64,000 bases of DNA from Circinella minor (GCA_016758965.1 JAEPRB010000015.1:1-64000); one strand, 5' to 3'. Positions 13,776 through 27,100 are shown, counted from the stretch's first letter. Made by a program: numbers and translations. Notes: generated from the letters alone by a model not told the origin.

Positions 13776-14512
13776 AAAAAAATAATGAAAATAAATCAAT
13801 ATAAATCAATATACGTAAAGAAAATGTATTATGTTTAACAGTAAAATAAGTGTTATGAGAATCAGTATAGTTGTTGACAAGATAACAACAGAAATAATAA
13901 TCCCATTTTCTACTTAATTCGAATATATATTTATATTTCTTTAATGTATGATAGCTTTCCTATTCATAGTGAAAAGATTTAGTAACTTTCTTCGTTTTAT
14001 ATATAAATAATATTTGAGCCAGAATATGTATTTTATTGCTGTATTATTATTATCAGAAGAAATAATCGAAGGTATATTCATTATGCTTGATTCAAATAGA
14101 TTGACAAATGATACACACCATCTCAGGTCGGTTTTCCATATTTATAATATCATTTATTTTGTTCTAATTGCGTAAATCTTCGACCTCTGAGGTAACTTTT
14201 GTTTGTTGGTAATAAGATGGGCGCCATTGTTTGTTTGTTTTTGTCTTTGTAGTTGAAAATTTTTGTTTATTTATTATGGAAGACTAAGTGACATTCGTCT
14301 ATAGACATACAGTCGCTTCTTTGTGGTACAAAGGGATAAGAATATATATATAAAATGAATATTAAGAGCGTTGCTACCATAACTAAAAAAAACCCCCTTA
14401 ATGGGAAAAAAGTTTGGCGGAGGAGTAGTCGGGGAGTAATGAGAAGATGTTTAACTAAGGTATTAAATAAGAAGACAATGTACATGGTAAATGAAGAGTT
14501 ACAAATAGAAGC

Positions 14513-14881
14513 TTATATGTTGGGAGGGGATGTAATTGAGGTGGTTGCCTGAAGGGCTTCTTCAGGGGCTGGTTCTTCAACATAATTATATGTATTAGCA
14601 TGATGACTGAGCCTGTCGATTTCCCGGAGTACATGAAGTAAGGCGGGCCAAGTGGATTGCCATTTACCAAGGGTAAGGCCAACTTCGGAACGTGGTAACC
14701 TATTGAGAATATGATCGATAGGTTGTTGAGGTGAAACCAAGTTTGGAATAGGGCCAAACGCTTCGAGTAGGTTTTTTAAAAGATGTTGCAGAAGTGCGCA
14801 GGTGGTATAATGTTCTCTGGTAGCTGCTGTTGCACCGCAACGGCTTTTTGTCTTTGTATTTGCATATAATCTTTCCAGCAT
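14513..14881 (-). pseudogene. Possible non-LTR retrotransposon (LINE) C-terminal fragment
   Basis: A 122-codon open frame with visibly higher GC and more even codon use than its surroundings. Residues near 15-45 read C-G-x(5)-REHYTTC followed by ALLQHLLKNLLEAFG. This resembles the zinc-binding segment after reverse transcriptase in LINE-type ORFs (Cys-x-Cys...EH...C, then an amphipathic helix). No reverse transcriptase core is seen on either side, so it would be a small relic. It could also be a fragment of an unrelated gene. The assignment is pattern-based and weak. Confidence 0.35.
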
Positions 14882-15825
14882 TCTGTAACTGTCTTTTTAC
14901 TGAAAAGCTATTCTGCTTTCATCTTTTTTCTTTACGTAAATCCTATCCATATAGCTTTATAACACTATTATTTCTATAAATATAATGGAAAACATCCATG
15001 TACGTACAACTTTTTTCTTGACTATTTTCTTTCTATTTTTAATACGTACATATACTTTCTTCTTGTTATCAAGGAGTACAGGAGGAAATCTTCAGCTATA
15101 GTATTAATATTTCATAGTTGATAATAGGACCAAGTAACTTTACTAGAATATATCTAAATTAAAAGAAACGGGAATAAAATATAATGATGTATGGGATCGA
15201 AGTAAAATAACATAATAACTTTTTACAAGTAGCTTTATGTTGATTTTTGAAGATAAAGAATGGCCTGGTCCTTGTTGCTATTACTGCTATGTGTAGTTTA
15301 TTACATAAGAGGTGTTACCATAAAAAAGGTGGGTTGGTGAAGTAACTCTGTTCATTTATTATCTTAATAATTTGAACAGCATATAACCCGTACGTATCTA
15401 CAAAAGATTGGGAATTTTTATGCCAGTAACAACAAGCCGGGTGTAAGAGAATTCTACAATAATCATAAGCCTCAATACCTTGTAGATAGTTTAAGCTAAT
15501 TTCAGCAATTGGATGATAGATCTTATCGTTACGTTATAATAATATTATCTATTTATTACCAATCATACAAAAGACCAATTTTAAAATTATGTGGATCTAA
15601 ATGGCATTTTTATGCACTATATATATGTAAATAAATAACAATAATAATAATAATAATCAGCATATATAATAGATAATATCAACATATTATTATTATTAAA
15701 AAGGCAAAAAAAAAGGTCTATTTTCTTTTTTTTTTTCTTTTTTTAGTAGAAAATTAATTTTGAACAAAGGAACGAGGGGAAAACGTATGCAAATAAGAAA
15801 AGAAATCGGGTTAGTGATGTATGGT

Positions 15826-15827
<2 letters not shown>

Positions 15828-15859
<32 letters not shown>
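15828..15859. repeat. (GT)n microsatellite
   Basis: About 16 uninterrupted GT units in the spacer before the transporter gene. Confidence 0.9.
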
Positions 15860-15862
<3 letters not shown>

Positions 15863-16157
15863 AAAAAGGGAATATATATGTATATATATTTTTAAAAGAA
15901 AAATGTACTATAGTAAATGACGTTGATGTTGTAAAAGAAGTAATAGTAATAAACTAAGGAAGTGAGAGAGGATGAAAAATGTATGTTTGTATGATGTTGG
16001 TTATTGTTACTGCCGTTGCTATATGTATATAAGTATATAAGTATATGAAAATTGCTGTAATATATATATATATATATATTAAATTCCCTTCTTCTTTTTC
16101 TTCCAAGGTATCATAGTAATATGATAGTATAAAAAAATATTTAGTTTTTTTTGTCTA

Positions 16158-17712
16158 TTATCGTTGAGTTTTGACATCTGTCAATTCATGATCTGCAGAA
16201 TTTTTGATCTGTCCGTTTCCCAACAGGGTATCCGAAGTAGTGAGGCGTTTTGTTGTCTTTTCTCTCATTTCCACAGACCTGCAATTTTATTATTTGCGTA
16301 AGAGTTAGATTATATATATTCATATATAATGGTTTTTTTCAATAAGTGAAATTTATAATATAGAAAACTTACGTATACCAAGCACCACCAGCTAACGTCA
16401 AAAGAATACCTAAAGCGTTCGTCCATGTAATTGTCAAATTGAAAATAATAACCGCAAGAACAATCGAAAGAACTTGTTTTACGTTGCCAGCAACGGTCAT
16501 GGTTAAAGCACTTGTCTTTTTATTGGCAGTAAAACTGACCACATTCAAAAAGAAGGCAATGATACCATTTACCAGTAATGCAAAAGCTAAAGTCCATGTG
16601 AAATCGGTAAGATAAAATCTATAGACTTGTTCCATTTCACCACTTGCATACGAATAAACCAAGGTTTGTGCACAGGCGAGAGGTGACATACGTAATAATA
16701 AATCCAATGGATGTAATTTAAGTCTTCCAACTTGAACACGGTTCGTTACAACTGTTTTTATTGCTGCTAATACAGTTCCCAATACAGTTAAAAAGAATCC
16801 CCAAGCTGTATAATCATAATCACCAAAAGTGGCAAAAGCTACACCTGCAACTACCTAAAATTGATTGTTATTAATTAAAAAAAATTCATTGTCGGTATAT
16901 ATATATACATATGAGATATAATGAACTTACAGGTAATAAAGAAATATAAGTCATCGTTGAATAAGATTTACTGAGAAACATAACTGAAAGCATGATGGTA
17001 AATACAGGTGTCATTGCGCGTACTACTTGATGGAACTATTCAAAAACATATTAATTAGTGATGCTTTTCTTTTTTGACATAGTCTTTCTTTGTGGCTCTC
17101 TCTTTCTTTTTTTTTATTTTCAGGTCTTCACCCTTTTTCCTCTAATTTTTCCTTCCATCCATAAATTGTTGATCTTTAAAAATACTTACAGGTACAGTAA
17201 CAAGATTACTATTTATAAACATCAAGTTAAAAAAATATATTGTTTTTTTCTTGTTAGGTAAATAATATATATTTTAGAACCTATATACATCCTTTTCCCT
17301 TTCCTCCTTGCGTTCTCTATCTTTCTCTAGCCTTTCCTCCCCTCTCCCCCTTTTTTTTTTCATGCCCTAATAATCCCTTTTTTCATATAATAATTTAAAA
17401 AACTTACAGTGAAACATTACTAATAGCGATATTAATTGTATAAAGGGCTGAGAAAGCAATCATAATCGTATTTTCTCGTCTACCCAATTTTGCAGGGGAA
17501 AAAACGTTGCAACGCCAAAAGATATATGATCCTACAGCACCACAAGCAGTATGAATCGCTGTCAAGGTCCATGGAAATGGAAACTGGAATAGTGATAAAA
17601 TCACCTTATTATACAATGTTAATACCAGATTGAACACAAAATACATTCCAAGCCAAATCATGGAGGAATTGGCACCTCGGGTAGATAATAAATTATTCGA
17701 ATAAACTGCCAT
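16158..17712 (-). CDS. Triose-phosphate/nucleotide-sugar transporter family (TPT/EamA, SLC35E-like)
   Basis: Predicted 343-aa, ten-helix membrane protein of the drug/metabolite transporter superfamily, probably of the Golgi or ER. Five exons in order: 17712-17408, 17208-17190 (19 nt), 17035-16931, 16854-16373, 16278-16158. All phases close (1032 nt = 344 codons). Family signatures are the N-terminal FVFNLVLTLYNK, FPFPWTLTAIH, NVSLNLVTVPFHQVVRA (completed only with the 19-nt exon), then NRVQVGRLKLHPLDLL and the C-terminal helix pair GNVKQVLSIVLAV and NALGILLTLAGGAWYT. The hydrophilic tail ends KTQR. Members exchange phosphorylated sugars or nucleotide sugars. The exact substrate is not deducible here. 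Confidence 0.9.
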
Positions 17713-18907
17713 TCTTTGGAAAGGGAAGGGAGGTACGAAAGGTACGAGAGAAAAAAGAAGTTATATTTGAGAGGTGAGTGGAAGGAAACTGACTTGAATA
17801 CGGATGGTAAAGGTTAACTAGAAAGAATGAATGAGTTGATAACCGAAAAAAAAAGAGAAAGATGAAAGAATAAATCTCTAGGGAAACAAGTAAAAAAAAA
17901 AAAAAAAGAAAAAAAAAATATGAAACCGTTACTACAGCAACAAAAAAAAAACAAGTGAGGAGAGGTTTGCTTGAAAAGAAATAAAAAAAAAAAAAAATAT
18001 CGATGTCGGAGTGTATCGGCTAAATCACACAACACAGATTCCCAACGACCAACAAAAAGATCGACGTTTTTTTTTTTTTTTAGATTTCCGTTCTAAATTT
18101 TCTAATTTTTGACAGTTAAAAAAAACAGTGTTATTTTTAAATGTATTTTGGATTCATTGTTCAACATAGAAGTTATTCTTCTCATCATATTTTTTTTTGT
18201 TATATACCCAAAGTTAGTTTTTTTTTCACATATAATCTATTTATACAAATATTCAGGAGCTATGAATAGCAATTGTCCGTTTTTATTATCATCATAAAAT
18301 CTATTCTAAAGATGGTATTTTTAAAGGTCAGAACTTTTTTTGGTACTACTTTTTTTTTTTTTTTTTTTGATTATTATTAAGAAAAAAAGGGTCTTTTTTT
18401 TATATTTACCAGGGATAGAGATATTTTTAAAAAGTTAACACTATCATAATAAATAATTATATATACACATAATATTTTCTTGATTATTGAAAATTAAACC
18501 TTTTTTTTTTCTAAGAAAAAACTCGGTAACTTTTTTTATGCAAAAATGTTTAGTGTGAGTGTGCCACAATAGTATAGAATAAACAAATGAAATAGCAAAT
18601 GAGTTTCTAGAACCTTTTTTGTTCTCTTTTACTTTGCTGAATAGTTTACTCGGTGTATTTATATAAACATGACAGAAATAGTTGTTTTTTTTGTTTATTT
18701 GAGTATGTAGCTAGCATAACACAAAAAATAAAAAAATGAAAAATGAAAAAGAAGGGGATTACTTTTGTTATAAAAAGAAAGAAAGAAATTATAAGAAAAC
18801 GCTAACTGTTTGATTAACTAATTGTTTGAGTAGACGCAAGAAAAAAATAAGGAAAAAAAAAAGATAGAGAAATGCCTAGGTCCATAGTGGAAGGTAAAAT
18901 GAAAAGA
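17713..18907. other. Intergenic spacer
   Basis: Nothing but presumed 5' sequence of the transporter (purine- and homopolymer-rich, 17713-18060) and 3' sequence of the Myb-like gene. Open frames are poly-Phe/Leu artefacts of T runs. Confidence 0.6.
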
Positions 18908-19870
18908 TTAACGGAGTCTACGCCATTTTGATTGACAAGCACCCGGAGTACGATTAACGTGAGATGCAATATCGCCCCAATCACTACCTTGTTCTCGCAT
19001 AGTAATAAGTATTTCAACTTCTTTTTCTGTCCAAAAGCGACGCTTTCTTGTTGTGATAGCGGTAGTAGCTGGTGTCGTTGTAACAACAGGAATTGTCGCA
19101 GTAGCAGTAGCAGTAGCAGTAGCAGTGGATCTAGAGGTTGTGGTTGACTTTTCACCGCCATTATGATCACTACTGTTGTTATTATTGTCATCAGCAGATG
19201 ATCCAGCAGTTGAGGTTGCTGATTTTCCTTTTTCTTGTGGCGCAGCAGTCTAATAAATAAAAAGTCATAACAACATTAATGCCTTGTTAATAACAACAAT
19301 AACGTATAGATCAATTACATTATTAGCATGATGATGATTTTATATATATATATATATACGTATACCTTAGACATGATAATAACAGCTGAGAGCCGTCTTT
19401 TCGTCATTCGATTTTGTTCAGCTTTAGCTTCACGTTTTCCACGATCAAGTTCCTTGCTTGTGATATGTTTTTCATAAAAAGCCTTGCAGTCTTCAGCTTC
19501 ATGATTTACATATTTACCTATTTCTTTCCATAAAGGAGGTGGTTCATAATGGATCATTTTCGCCAATTGTCGACGTTCGGGCAAACTCCAAACAGAAGTT
19601 AATTTGGGCTAATGAAAAAAAAAAGGCATTTTATCAAAATTATTTTTCTTTTGCTTTTATATAGAGTTTGATTCATAAACGAAAATATTAACTTTATGTA
19701 TCTTTTCTTTTTTCTTTACTTACTGCAAAAGGAGCATATCGACGACGACAAGCATCGGGTGAATGCATACTTCCGATCTTTTTAGAAACATATTCCCATG
19801 ATGAATGAGGGTGAACTTCTTTGATTTTAACTAAAGCGTTAATCTCTTTTTCAGTCCAAGGAGCTGCCAT
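18908..19870 (-). CDS. Myb/SANT-like DNA-binding protein (three repeats)
   Basis: Predicted 243-aa nuclear protein from three in-phase exons: 19870-19724, 19608-19366, 19249-18908. Three Myb-like helix-turn-helix repeats are visible. First: PWTEKEINALVKIKEVHP...WEYVSKKIG...CRRRY at residues 4-45. Second: VWSLPERRQLAKMI...LWKEIGKYV...CKAFYEKH at about 54-96. Third: FWTEKEVEILITMREQGSDWGDIASHV...CQSKWRRLR near the C-terminus. A Thr/Ala/Ser/Asn-rich linker separates repeats two and three. The tryptophan spacing and basic third helices support DNA binding. The protein ends right after the third repeat. The start was chosen because the first repeat begins three residues later. A candidate upstream exon near 20130 is discussed in findings. 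Confidence 0.85.
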
Positions 19871-21226
19871 GTTTTTTTAAAAAAGAAAAAAGGTTGGTTA
19901 TTCAAGGCAAAAAAAGGAAGAATGATAAAAAAAATTGTACATGTCGTCTCTCTGCATATTATTATTGTCTGTCTCAAATTATGCCCACATGTATGTACAA
20001 TAGCAGTCATCCATCATTCATTGTCCCCGTGAGATGTGAGATATATAAAGTGATAAAACAGTAAGACATGTAACTTCCAATCAAAATTTATTTACCTTAA
20101 TAGAATCAAATTCGGGACGGAACATGTTTGCTGACAGTCCTTTTTTCTTGATAAACATTCATTTTATGCTTTATAAAAAGATTATCATCATTTGCTGTAG
20201 CGCCAAGAATAAGTGACAATAGAAAACAATGCATGTGATAATTTCATGCCATATGCATCGGAGGAAGGTACACAACATTGAGAACAGAATAAAGAAAAAA
20301 TGAATTGACACTTGTATCGTTTGATATGTTGTTCATTATAAGATTATGGTATTATCTCTAATCAATATACATTTATAGTACAAAAAAAGATTATTTGAAA
20401 GACTCTATAAACACTATCGAACATTCATTACTAACGACCAACAAAAGTGTCAAAAAATAATGTTGTGTGTATCTTTAAGAAAAGCGGAACGGAAGTATTA
20501 TAAATTAGCACACACGTTTATATAGGATGTAATAATTATAAACACGTGTGCATAAATATGCTTGCAGACGTAAATCGCTATTTCCGAATAATGTGCACGG
20601 GACGCATACTTTTAGAACTATGATTAATATTATGACAAAACGCTGTCACTTCGATTATTACTTGTCACACTCAGTTAATAAAAAAAAAAAGAACTTACTA
20701 TATTTCTCCTTACTTTGTGTAAAAAAAAAAAATCTAGATCAGATTTTCCGAGAGAGAAAAAGAACAGCAGTAACGCATCCATTTTTTTTAAAGAGGAGAC
20801 ACACATTCCATGAAATATATCAAACCTTACATAAACTTTAATTTTTTTTAAAAAAATACCAATTTTCTTTTATATTTATGTTTTTTGCAATATAAAATAA
20901 TAAAGACAATTTAATAAAAGAAGGGAGAAGCATACAGAAGATAAACAAAACAACAATACGATCCTTTGTTGTTGTTATGTATACTTTTTGGGTTGAAAAA
21001 AAAAGAGAGGAGTGGGGGGGAATCATAGAATAAATCACAAGATTCGTTGTGTATGCGTGTGTGAGTAAGGGTGAGGGTAGGAGTGAAATAGAATACTTGT
21101 AAACGATTCATATAATGCTGTGTGGTTTTTATGAGGAGAGAAAAAAATGAGAATATGTAATGTGAGTAAGAAAAAAAATTGGGGGAGGGGGGAGGAAAGT
21201 TTAAAAAAACTTTATAGTTGAGCTCC
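19871..21226. other. Intergenic spacer
   Basis: Contains the Myb-gene promoter and the 3' region of the kinase. No supported gene. An ATG-led stretch (minus strand, about 20129-20098) ending at a GTAAAT donor is noted in findings. Confidence 0.55.
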
Positions 21227-22666
21227 TTATAGCCACCATGATCCTTTTTCTTGTGTATGAATAAACATGTCTGTATCATCATCCAATGAACAAGATGGTG
21301 TAGAATAAGATGATAATGTGGATGAAGACATCGCATCTTCTAATGAACCAAATACATCTTCTTCCTCATCTTCTTCTTCTTCAACCATATCAGACCAAGA
21401 TTCACCTGTTGATCCAGCACGATAAGTACCACTAAAGATAGCTGAATCAAAGCTAACTTTATCGGACTTTTTACCAGCGGCGACAGCGGCAGCAGTGGAA
21501 ACACTTGTTGTTCCTGCTGTGGGAATATCCATAGGCCAACGATAATAATCTTCTTGCTGATCATTCATATTAGTACCATTGTCAACTAATACTGCATCTT
21601 CAAGAGCAATACTCATATTATGATCTTCATCATGAGTAGAAATTGTTAAACGATCCAAAGCCTTGAATTGATGTTTCATTTCAGTAATACTTGGTCGCTC
21701 AGCGGGATTGGGGGATAATACAGATTTTAAGAAACGATAACATCCTGTTGATAACGTGGGAAACAATTGATCTTTTAATACCATTGGATCGCGTTGAAAT
21801 TCACGATAGGCCATATCCATTATTGTAGCTTCTTCCCAAGGATTACGACCAAATAAGAGTGCCAATAAAAGAATACCCAAGCTCCAAATATCAGAAGCAG
21901 CAGCATCATACACCAACGATTGCTCATTCTTATTCTTGTTGCCATTGTTGTTTTCTTGATAATAATAATCTTGTTCAATAGAGTCATCTTGGTCATTGTC
22001 GAAATGTTCAGGTGCCAGATAAGAAGTTGAGCCACAACCAAATTCCATATTATACCGTTCACGCGTTGCCAAGCCAAAGTCAGCCACTTTACATTCAATC
22101 AAATTATCATCTAGATCAGATGTCTTAAGTAAAATGTTTTCCAATTTAAGGTCACGATGATAAACTGAATGTTGATGTATATAATCAATAGCTTCAAGAA
22201 TTTGTGAAAAAGTTTGAACCACCATATCTTGTTCTTCTTCTTCTTGATCACCATCAACTGCTTGTTTGTTATTACGTACGACAAAATCAAATAAATCACC
22301 TTGATCACAAAGTTCCATGACCATATAAATATAGTCCTTGTCTTGAGTGGTTCCATGTAATGTTAATAAATTGGTATGTTTAAGTCCCAATTGAATATCA
22401 ATCTCGAGCTGTTGTAATTCAAGTTGTTGGTGATCCAATCCTGTCTTGCAAAGAACTTTGATAGCAACATAGGAATTGTCCAATAATGATTGACCTAAAA
22501 ATAAGCAACCATATGAGCCACGACCAAGCTCTTCAAGAATTTGATATTTTTGCTGTTGAAGTGGTTGCTTGTTTTTGTGATGATGATGACGAGTGGTGGT
22601 CTCAATGATTTTGTCAATCATGGAAGTGGACACCTGACTCCAATAATCGTCTTGTGTAACAGTCAT
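21227..22666 (-). CDS. Serine/threonine protein kinase (Ran1/Ksp1-like)
   Basis: Single-exon 479-aa kinase. The catalytic domain spans about residues 40-335: glycine loop LGRGSYGCLFLG, lysine motif VAIKVL, catalytic HRDLKLEN, metal-binding ADFGLA, SYLAPEHF in the activation segment, and SDIWSLGILLLALL in subdomain IX. HRDLKLEN plus the short GCGSTSYLAPE segment resembles the fungal Ran1/Pat1-Ksp1-Vhs1 group, which links nutrient status to growth and development. Two insertions are low complexity: one acidic (DGDQEEEEQD) and one Asn/Tyr-rich before QSLVYDAAASDIW. The C-tail (about 140 aa) is acidic and Ser-rich and ends in GSWWL. An acceptor-like TTTTAG sits six bases before the ATG, so a 5'UTR intron is likely. 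Confidence 0.9.
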   Translation of the reverse strand: MTVTQDDYWSQVSTSMIDKIIETTTRHHHHKNKQPLQQQKYQILEELGRGSYGCLFLGQSLLDNSYVAIKVLCKTGLDHQQLELQQLEIDIQLGLKHTNLLTLHGTTQDKDYIYMVMELCDQGDLFDFVVRNNKQAVDGDQEEEEQDMVVQTFSQILEAIDYIHQHSVYHRDLKLENILLKTSDLDDNLIECKVADFGLATRERYNMEFGCGSTSYLAPEHFDNDQDDSIEQDYYYQENNNGNKNKNEQSLVYDAAASDIWSLGILLLALLFGRNPWEEATIMDMAYREFQRDPMVLKDQLFPTLSTGCYRFLKSVLSPNPAERPSITEMKHQFKALDRLTISTHDEDHNMSIALEDAVLVDNGTNMNDQQEDYYRWPMDIPTAGTTSVSTAAAVAAGKKSDKVSFDSAIFSGTYRAGSTGESWSDMVEEEEDEEEDVFGSLEDAMSSSTLSSYSTPSCSLDDDTDMFIHTQEKGSWWL

Positions 22667-24136
22667 CCGGGGCTAAAATAAGAAACTATTAATATATTAA
22701 TTTGTGTAGATAAAAAAAAAAAGAACAGTATTATAAGGTGTAAGCTTTTGGGTAAGTAAAAAAAAAGTAATAATTTTATATATACAAGTAAAAAGAAGAT
22801 ATGTTCTTTTGATAGATATTAAAAAAAGAGGGAGGTAAAATGGGTTTTTATAAATTGTATAATACCTACCCTTTTGTTATGTGTTTGTATATGGATTAAA
22901 AAAAAAAAGCGGGTTTTCTTTTCACTTGGTGAACAAATGTGATATTATGATAAGGTTATATAAAAAAATAAGATTTTTTTTCTTATAGGTGAGTATGTGT
23001 ACTGTTGATGAAAATATGGTTTCGAAAGTTCTTGTTTGGTTGTTATTGTTATTGTTATGAGTATATTGTGTGTGTATCGCGTTTTGGGTTATTTTGAAGG
23101 GAGTAAAATAAAGTGTTCGATAATAAAATAAAATAAAAAAAAAGGAGATAAACGGAGAGTTTTAGGACAGTTTGTGTAAAATGTTGAAGAGTTGTTGTTG
23201 CTGTTAATTGTAGCTGTTATTGATAATGGATGAAGTTTAATGTGAGTTATGTTGTATGATAAAGTTAGTGTTGATTTGGTTGATAAGTAAGTTATGGAAA
23301 TTGTTCAAGTTTTGATAGGAGTATTCAGTTGTTCAGAGTAATATACAAGCATGGTTTATGTGTGTCTGGTGTGTATGTGTGTGTATGTGGTGTTATAAAA
23401 GATAATTCAAAGAAGATAAAGAGGAAAGTGTGTTAAAGAAAAAAAAGTGATAAAAGAGAAGGAGAAAAATGCATATATAATATTATATGTTTCGAGGGAA
23501 AGTTTTTTGAAAAGGGAATCTAGCACTTCATGGCGACCATTATGCGCAATGACTAAGAAGAGAAGAAAAAAGGCAAAAGGTATTGTACACAAAAAGAGAA
23601 AAAAAAAGAGAAATAGTGATAATAATATAAAAAAATAAAATAAAAAGTAAGGTGAGGGAAAAGAAAAAAAAAAGAAAGAGGAAGAAGGGAAGAGAAAAAA
23701 AAAGGAGACTGTTGTGTGAATGAATGTTATTAAGAAATGGATAACCTCATGGTTTACGTGTATTTCATTATATTATGGGGAGTATTATCATCATTTCTTT
23801 TTTTGTGTGAGAGTTTTTTTATAATAAACATATGCATATTCATTGGATAGCTTTCACTAAATTTCAAAAAATATGTCACAGACACACCTTAATTGTCTCC
23901 TCCACCAATCCCCCCCCCAAAAAAAAAACAAACACAGACCCAAACCTTTTTTACTCCCTTTCCTCTTTAATAAAATCCGTCATTGAGAACACCCTTATCC
24001 TACCCCCCATAAAAATACAAACAAACCCAGTTCAAAATACATTGGTAAATGATGTATAATAATAGTAATGGTAATAATGAAGAAATAGTAAAGCTTTTTC
24101 TTTTATATTAAAAAAACAGGGTATTTTTCTTTTGTC
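22667..24136. other. Intergenic spacer / kinase leader region
   Basis: Kinase 5' region, purine- and GT-rich on the plus strand (about 22700-23750), and the 3' end of the FYVE-RING gene. No coding sequence recognised. Confidence 0.55.
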
Positions 24137-27100
24137 TTATTGAGAATGTAAAGGACACTCCTTTCCCTTTGCAAACCAACTATTTATGCAAACATGATGA
24201 AAGGTGCAAAAACAATTTAATCTTGCCATTGTGTTACCTAGATATAATATTATTTAGTTAGCTAGGATTTTATAAATATAATTTATTACTATGACGACAA
24301 TAACAACAATAGTCTTTTTTTGTTTTGTTTTTTACCTTCAACAAACTCTTCCAGACAAATGACACACTCTTGTCCCATTAAAGCCGAATTTGACGGAAGC
24401 TTGTAAACTCAACCAAAAGTCAATAATAATAATTATAAAAATAATAATAGATTCCTCGTGTTTTTTTTTGTTTGTTTCTCATTAAATACAAGTATTATAT
24501 ACTTACCGACATATCGGATCCCAGACAATGCTACAGGTGTATTTGCATTTAGACATGTTTGAACATGTAATTCTTGGTCATTTGTACTACCATCATATTC
24601 ATCAAGGTCTTTACCACAAACAGGACATTCCATCATGATACTTTGAGCACTAGGAGATCGTTGCATCCTAATACTACTACTTCGACTATTACTTATGCTA
24701 TTACTGTTGGGAATGACACTAGTAGTCGTATTATTGTGATTATTACTATTACTAAAACTTCCTCGAGGCCTTGATAATTCTTCATAACAACCATCACATA
24801 CTCGTTGAGGTTGAAGCGATACTAAATAATGTTGTTCGAGAGGTACGGCTGGGTCTACCACAATATGTGAAAATGGGAGAAGCATCACGCGATTAGAGCA
24901 CTTGTCACAAACAACTAATCCGCACCGTCTGGGTAAAAAAAAAAGTGAATTATACTCTGTATGTTAATTTATCACCTGTTATTTTTTTCCCATTCCATCC
25001 ATTTATATTAATAAACCTCTCTCCCACCAGCATCAACCAGCACCAAAATAAAATATTTTATTTTGACCAACTAACCCTTTTGATTTTATATATTACCTGC
25101 AATGATGTCGACGAACTATTAAATTAAACCATCTTCCGCAACGTCTACACTCAGATGCTTGTTCATTAGGTTCCCAAACAAAAGTAGGACGAGAGTGTGA
25201 GGAAGCAATCGATGACCGTGCACTTCGGCTCCATTCAAAAGATGACTGTCGTGAAGAAGGTTCCAGATCTGCTGCTGTTGTTGTTGTTGTTGTTTCGACA
25301 GAAGGTTGAGCATGTGTTGTTGTACATCCCACAAATACTGACTGTGCTTTTGTCAAACTCATGCTCACAGTACTATGGGTGTTATTATTATTGTTCTTAT
25401 TTGTGGTTCTGCTGCTGCTACTGCTTCCGGATGCTTGTCCTTGTAACACCTGTTGTCGAAGTAGACTTATATTGTCTTGCTGTCCTTTTTAAGGTTTAGA
25501 TCTGATAAATAATCATTTCCACTCATTATAACATAATGTCCCAAGTCAAAATTGTTTCACCAAAAAAGAAATGCATTGCATAACTTTTATATACTCCCCC
25601 CAAAAAAAATCAATAAATAAAATTCGAAACTATACCTTGTTGTAATATTAATGACGATGATGACGATCCTGGTGATAATGGTGGCGGTATTACATGAGTA
25701 TTGTAATGATTACTTCTTTCTTCTATCTGTTCTTCCTGTACTTGTCCTTCTTGGGAAGAATCAAGATGATTATCTACACGTCGCTTCATAATCCGCATCC
25801 ATCGTCTTCTACGAACCCACCCTGTCCCCGTTGTTGGATAAACGGATGTCCATTCATCAGTATCAAACCCCCCTTTACTATATTGCCATCCATCATGATC
25901 TGTATTTGGATGAGAATAATCAATTGTCCAATCCGTTAACCAAAACCACGCACTCGTTCGTTCTAATGGTGGTAACTTAACATGACTTTTTGTAGTAGGT
26001 TCTCCAGAAGGATATAAACTCCACGCTTTCCTTGAATCATTTTTATTCAATGCTGTGGAAGAAAACGATATGGATTTTTTGTTGCTTGTTCGTTTTAATA
26101 ATAAGGAAGGTGTTATTGTTGCAATAGATCGTTGGTTTTCGTGTATCAAAACGGGAATAGTGATATGAATTGATAACGAATCATAAGGCCCATCTAATAT
26201 ACATCATACTATATATTTAATTTATTTGCTTTACTGTTGTACATGATTTTTTTTATTAAACCAACCCCCGAGCAAGACAAAAAAAAGTCATAATTTATTC
26301 ATTCCTGTATATGTACCTCTTCTTCCTCCTCGAGTTGGATCAACCCAACATGATCGCTCCGCCACTTCCAATAATTCGCATAAATAAACATGTCCAATCG
26401 CAGCCGCTGCATCATATGCAGTTTCACCAAATTTATTACATAGTAAAGGATCGGCTTCTGTTTCGTTTAATAAATATTCTACCACAGCAATATCTCCTTT
26501 TGATGCCGCGTTAACTAAATAAACACGCTATTAGTCAAAGAACCTAATAAGCACGTTCTGCCGCGAAAATAATTTAGAAGTAAAAGCAGGACAAAAAGCG
26601 AGAAGCGGGATTGGGGGGGTTAAAGATGATGGTGGCGGACTTGTTTGGTCAAAGAAGACTATTACTTACTAAGTGGAGTATTTCCAATTCTACTTCGTGC
26701 ATTGACAGGAACATGACGTTCAACCAAAAATCGAACCATGAATAAATGACCACTTGAACATGCGTTATGTAAAACAGACCAACCGTCTTTATCTTGATGA
26801 ACTGTATTTGCTTGGGCCATATTTACTAAATACTCCACAATAGACATATGTCCTGCATATGCTGCTTTTAATAATGCTGTCTATTATAAGATTTTTTATA
26901 GTGAGTTTATATATTTACCAACTTGATATAAAGGGGGAGAAATAACAAGTAATTACTATATTATTACTATTTACTATATAAGTAGTAATAGCAGATAAGG
27001 TTTATATTATGAAATAAAAAAAAAGAAAACAAAAAGCAAAAAACAAAAGTTTATAATTTTTTTTACAATGGTTTACCTCTCCTTCTTTATCCGTGGCGTC

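Larger units (their letters stand above)
13776..16157. other. Gene-poor spacer with a probable LINE scrap
   Basis: There is no intact gene. The only coding-like patch is the 14513-14881 fragment listed separately. A GT dinucleotide run lies at 15828-15859. The rest is AT-rich with chance open frames. Confidence 0.55.

Noticed and set aside
21227..22356. Several minus-strand open frames of 74-92 codons overlapping the kinase
   Set aside because: They are other-frame shadows of the kinase coding sequence with no motifs of their own.
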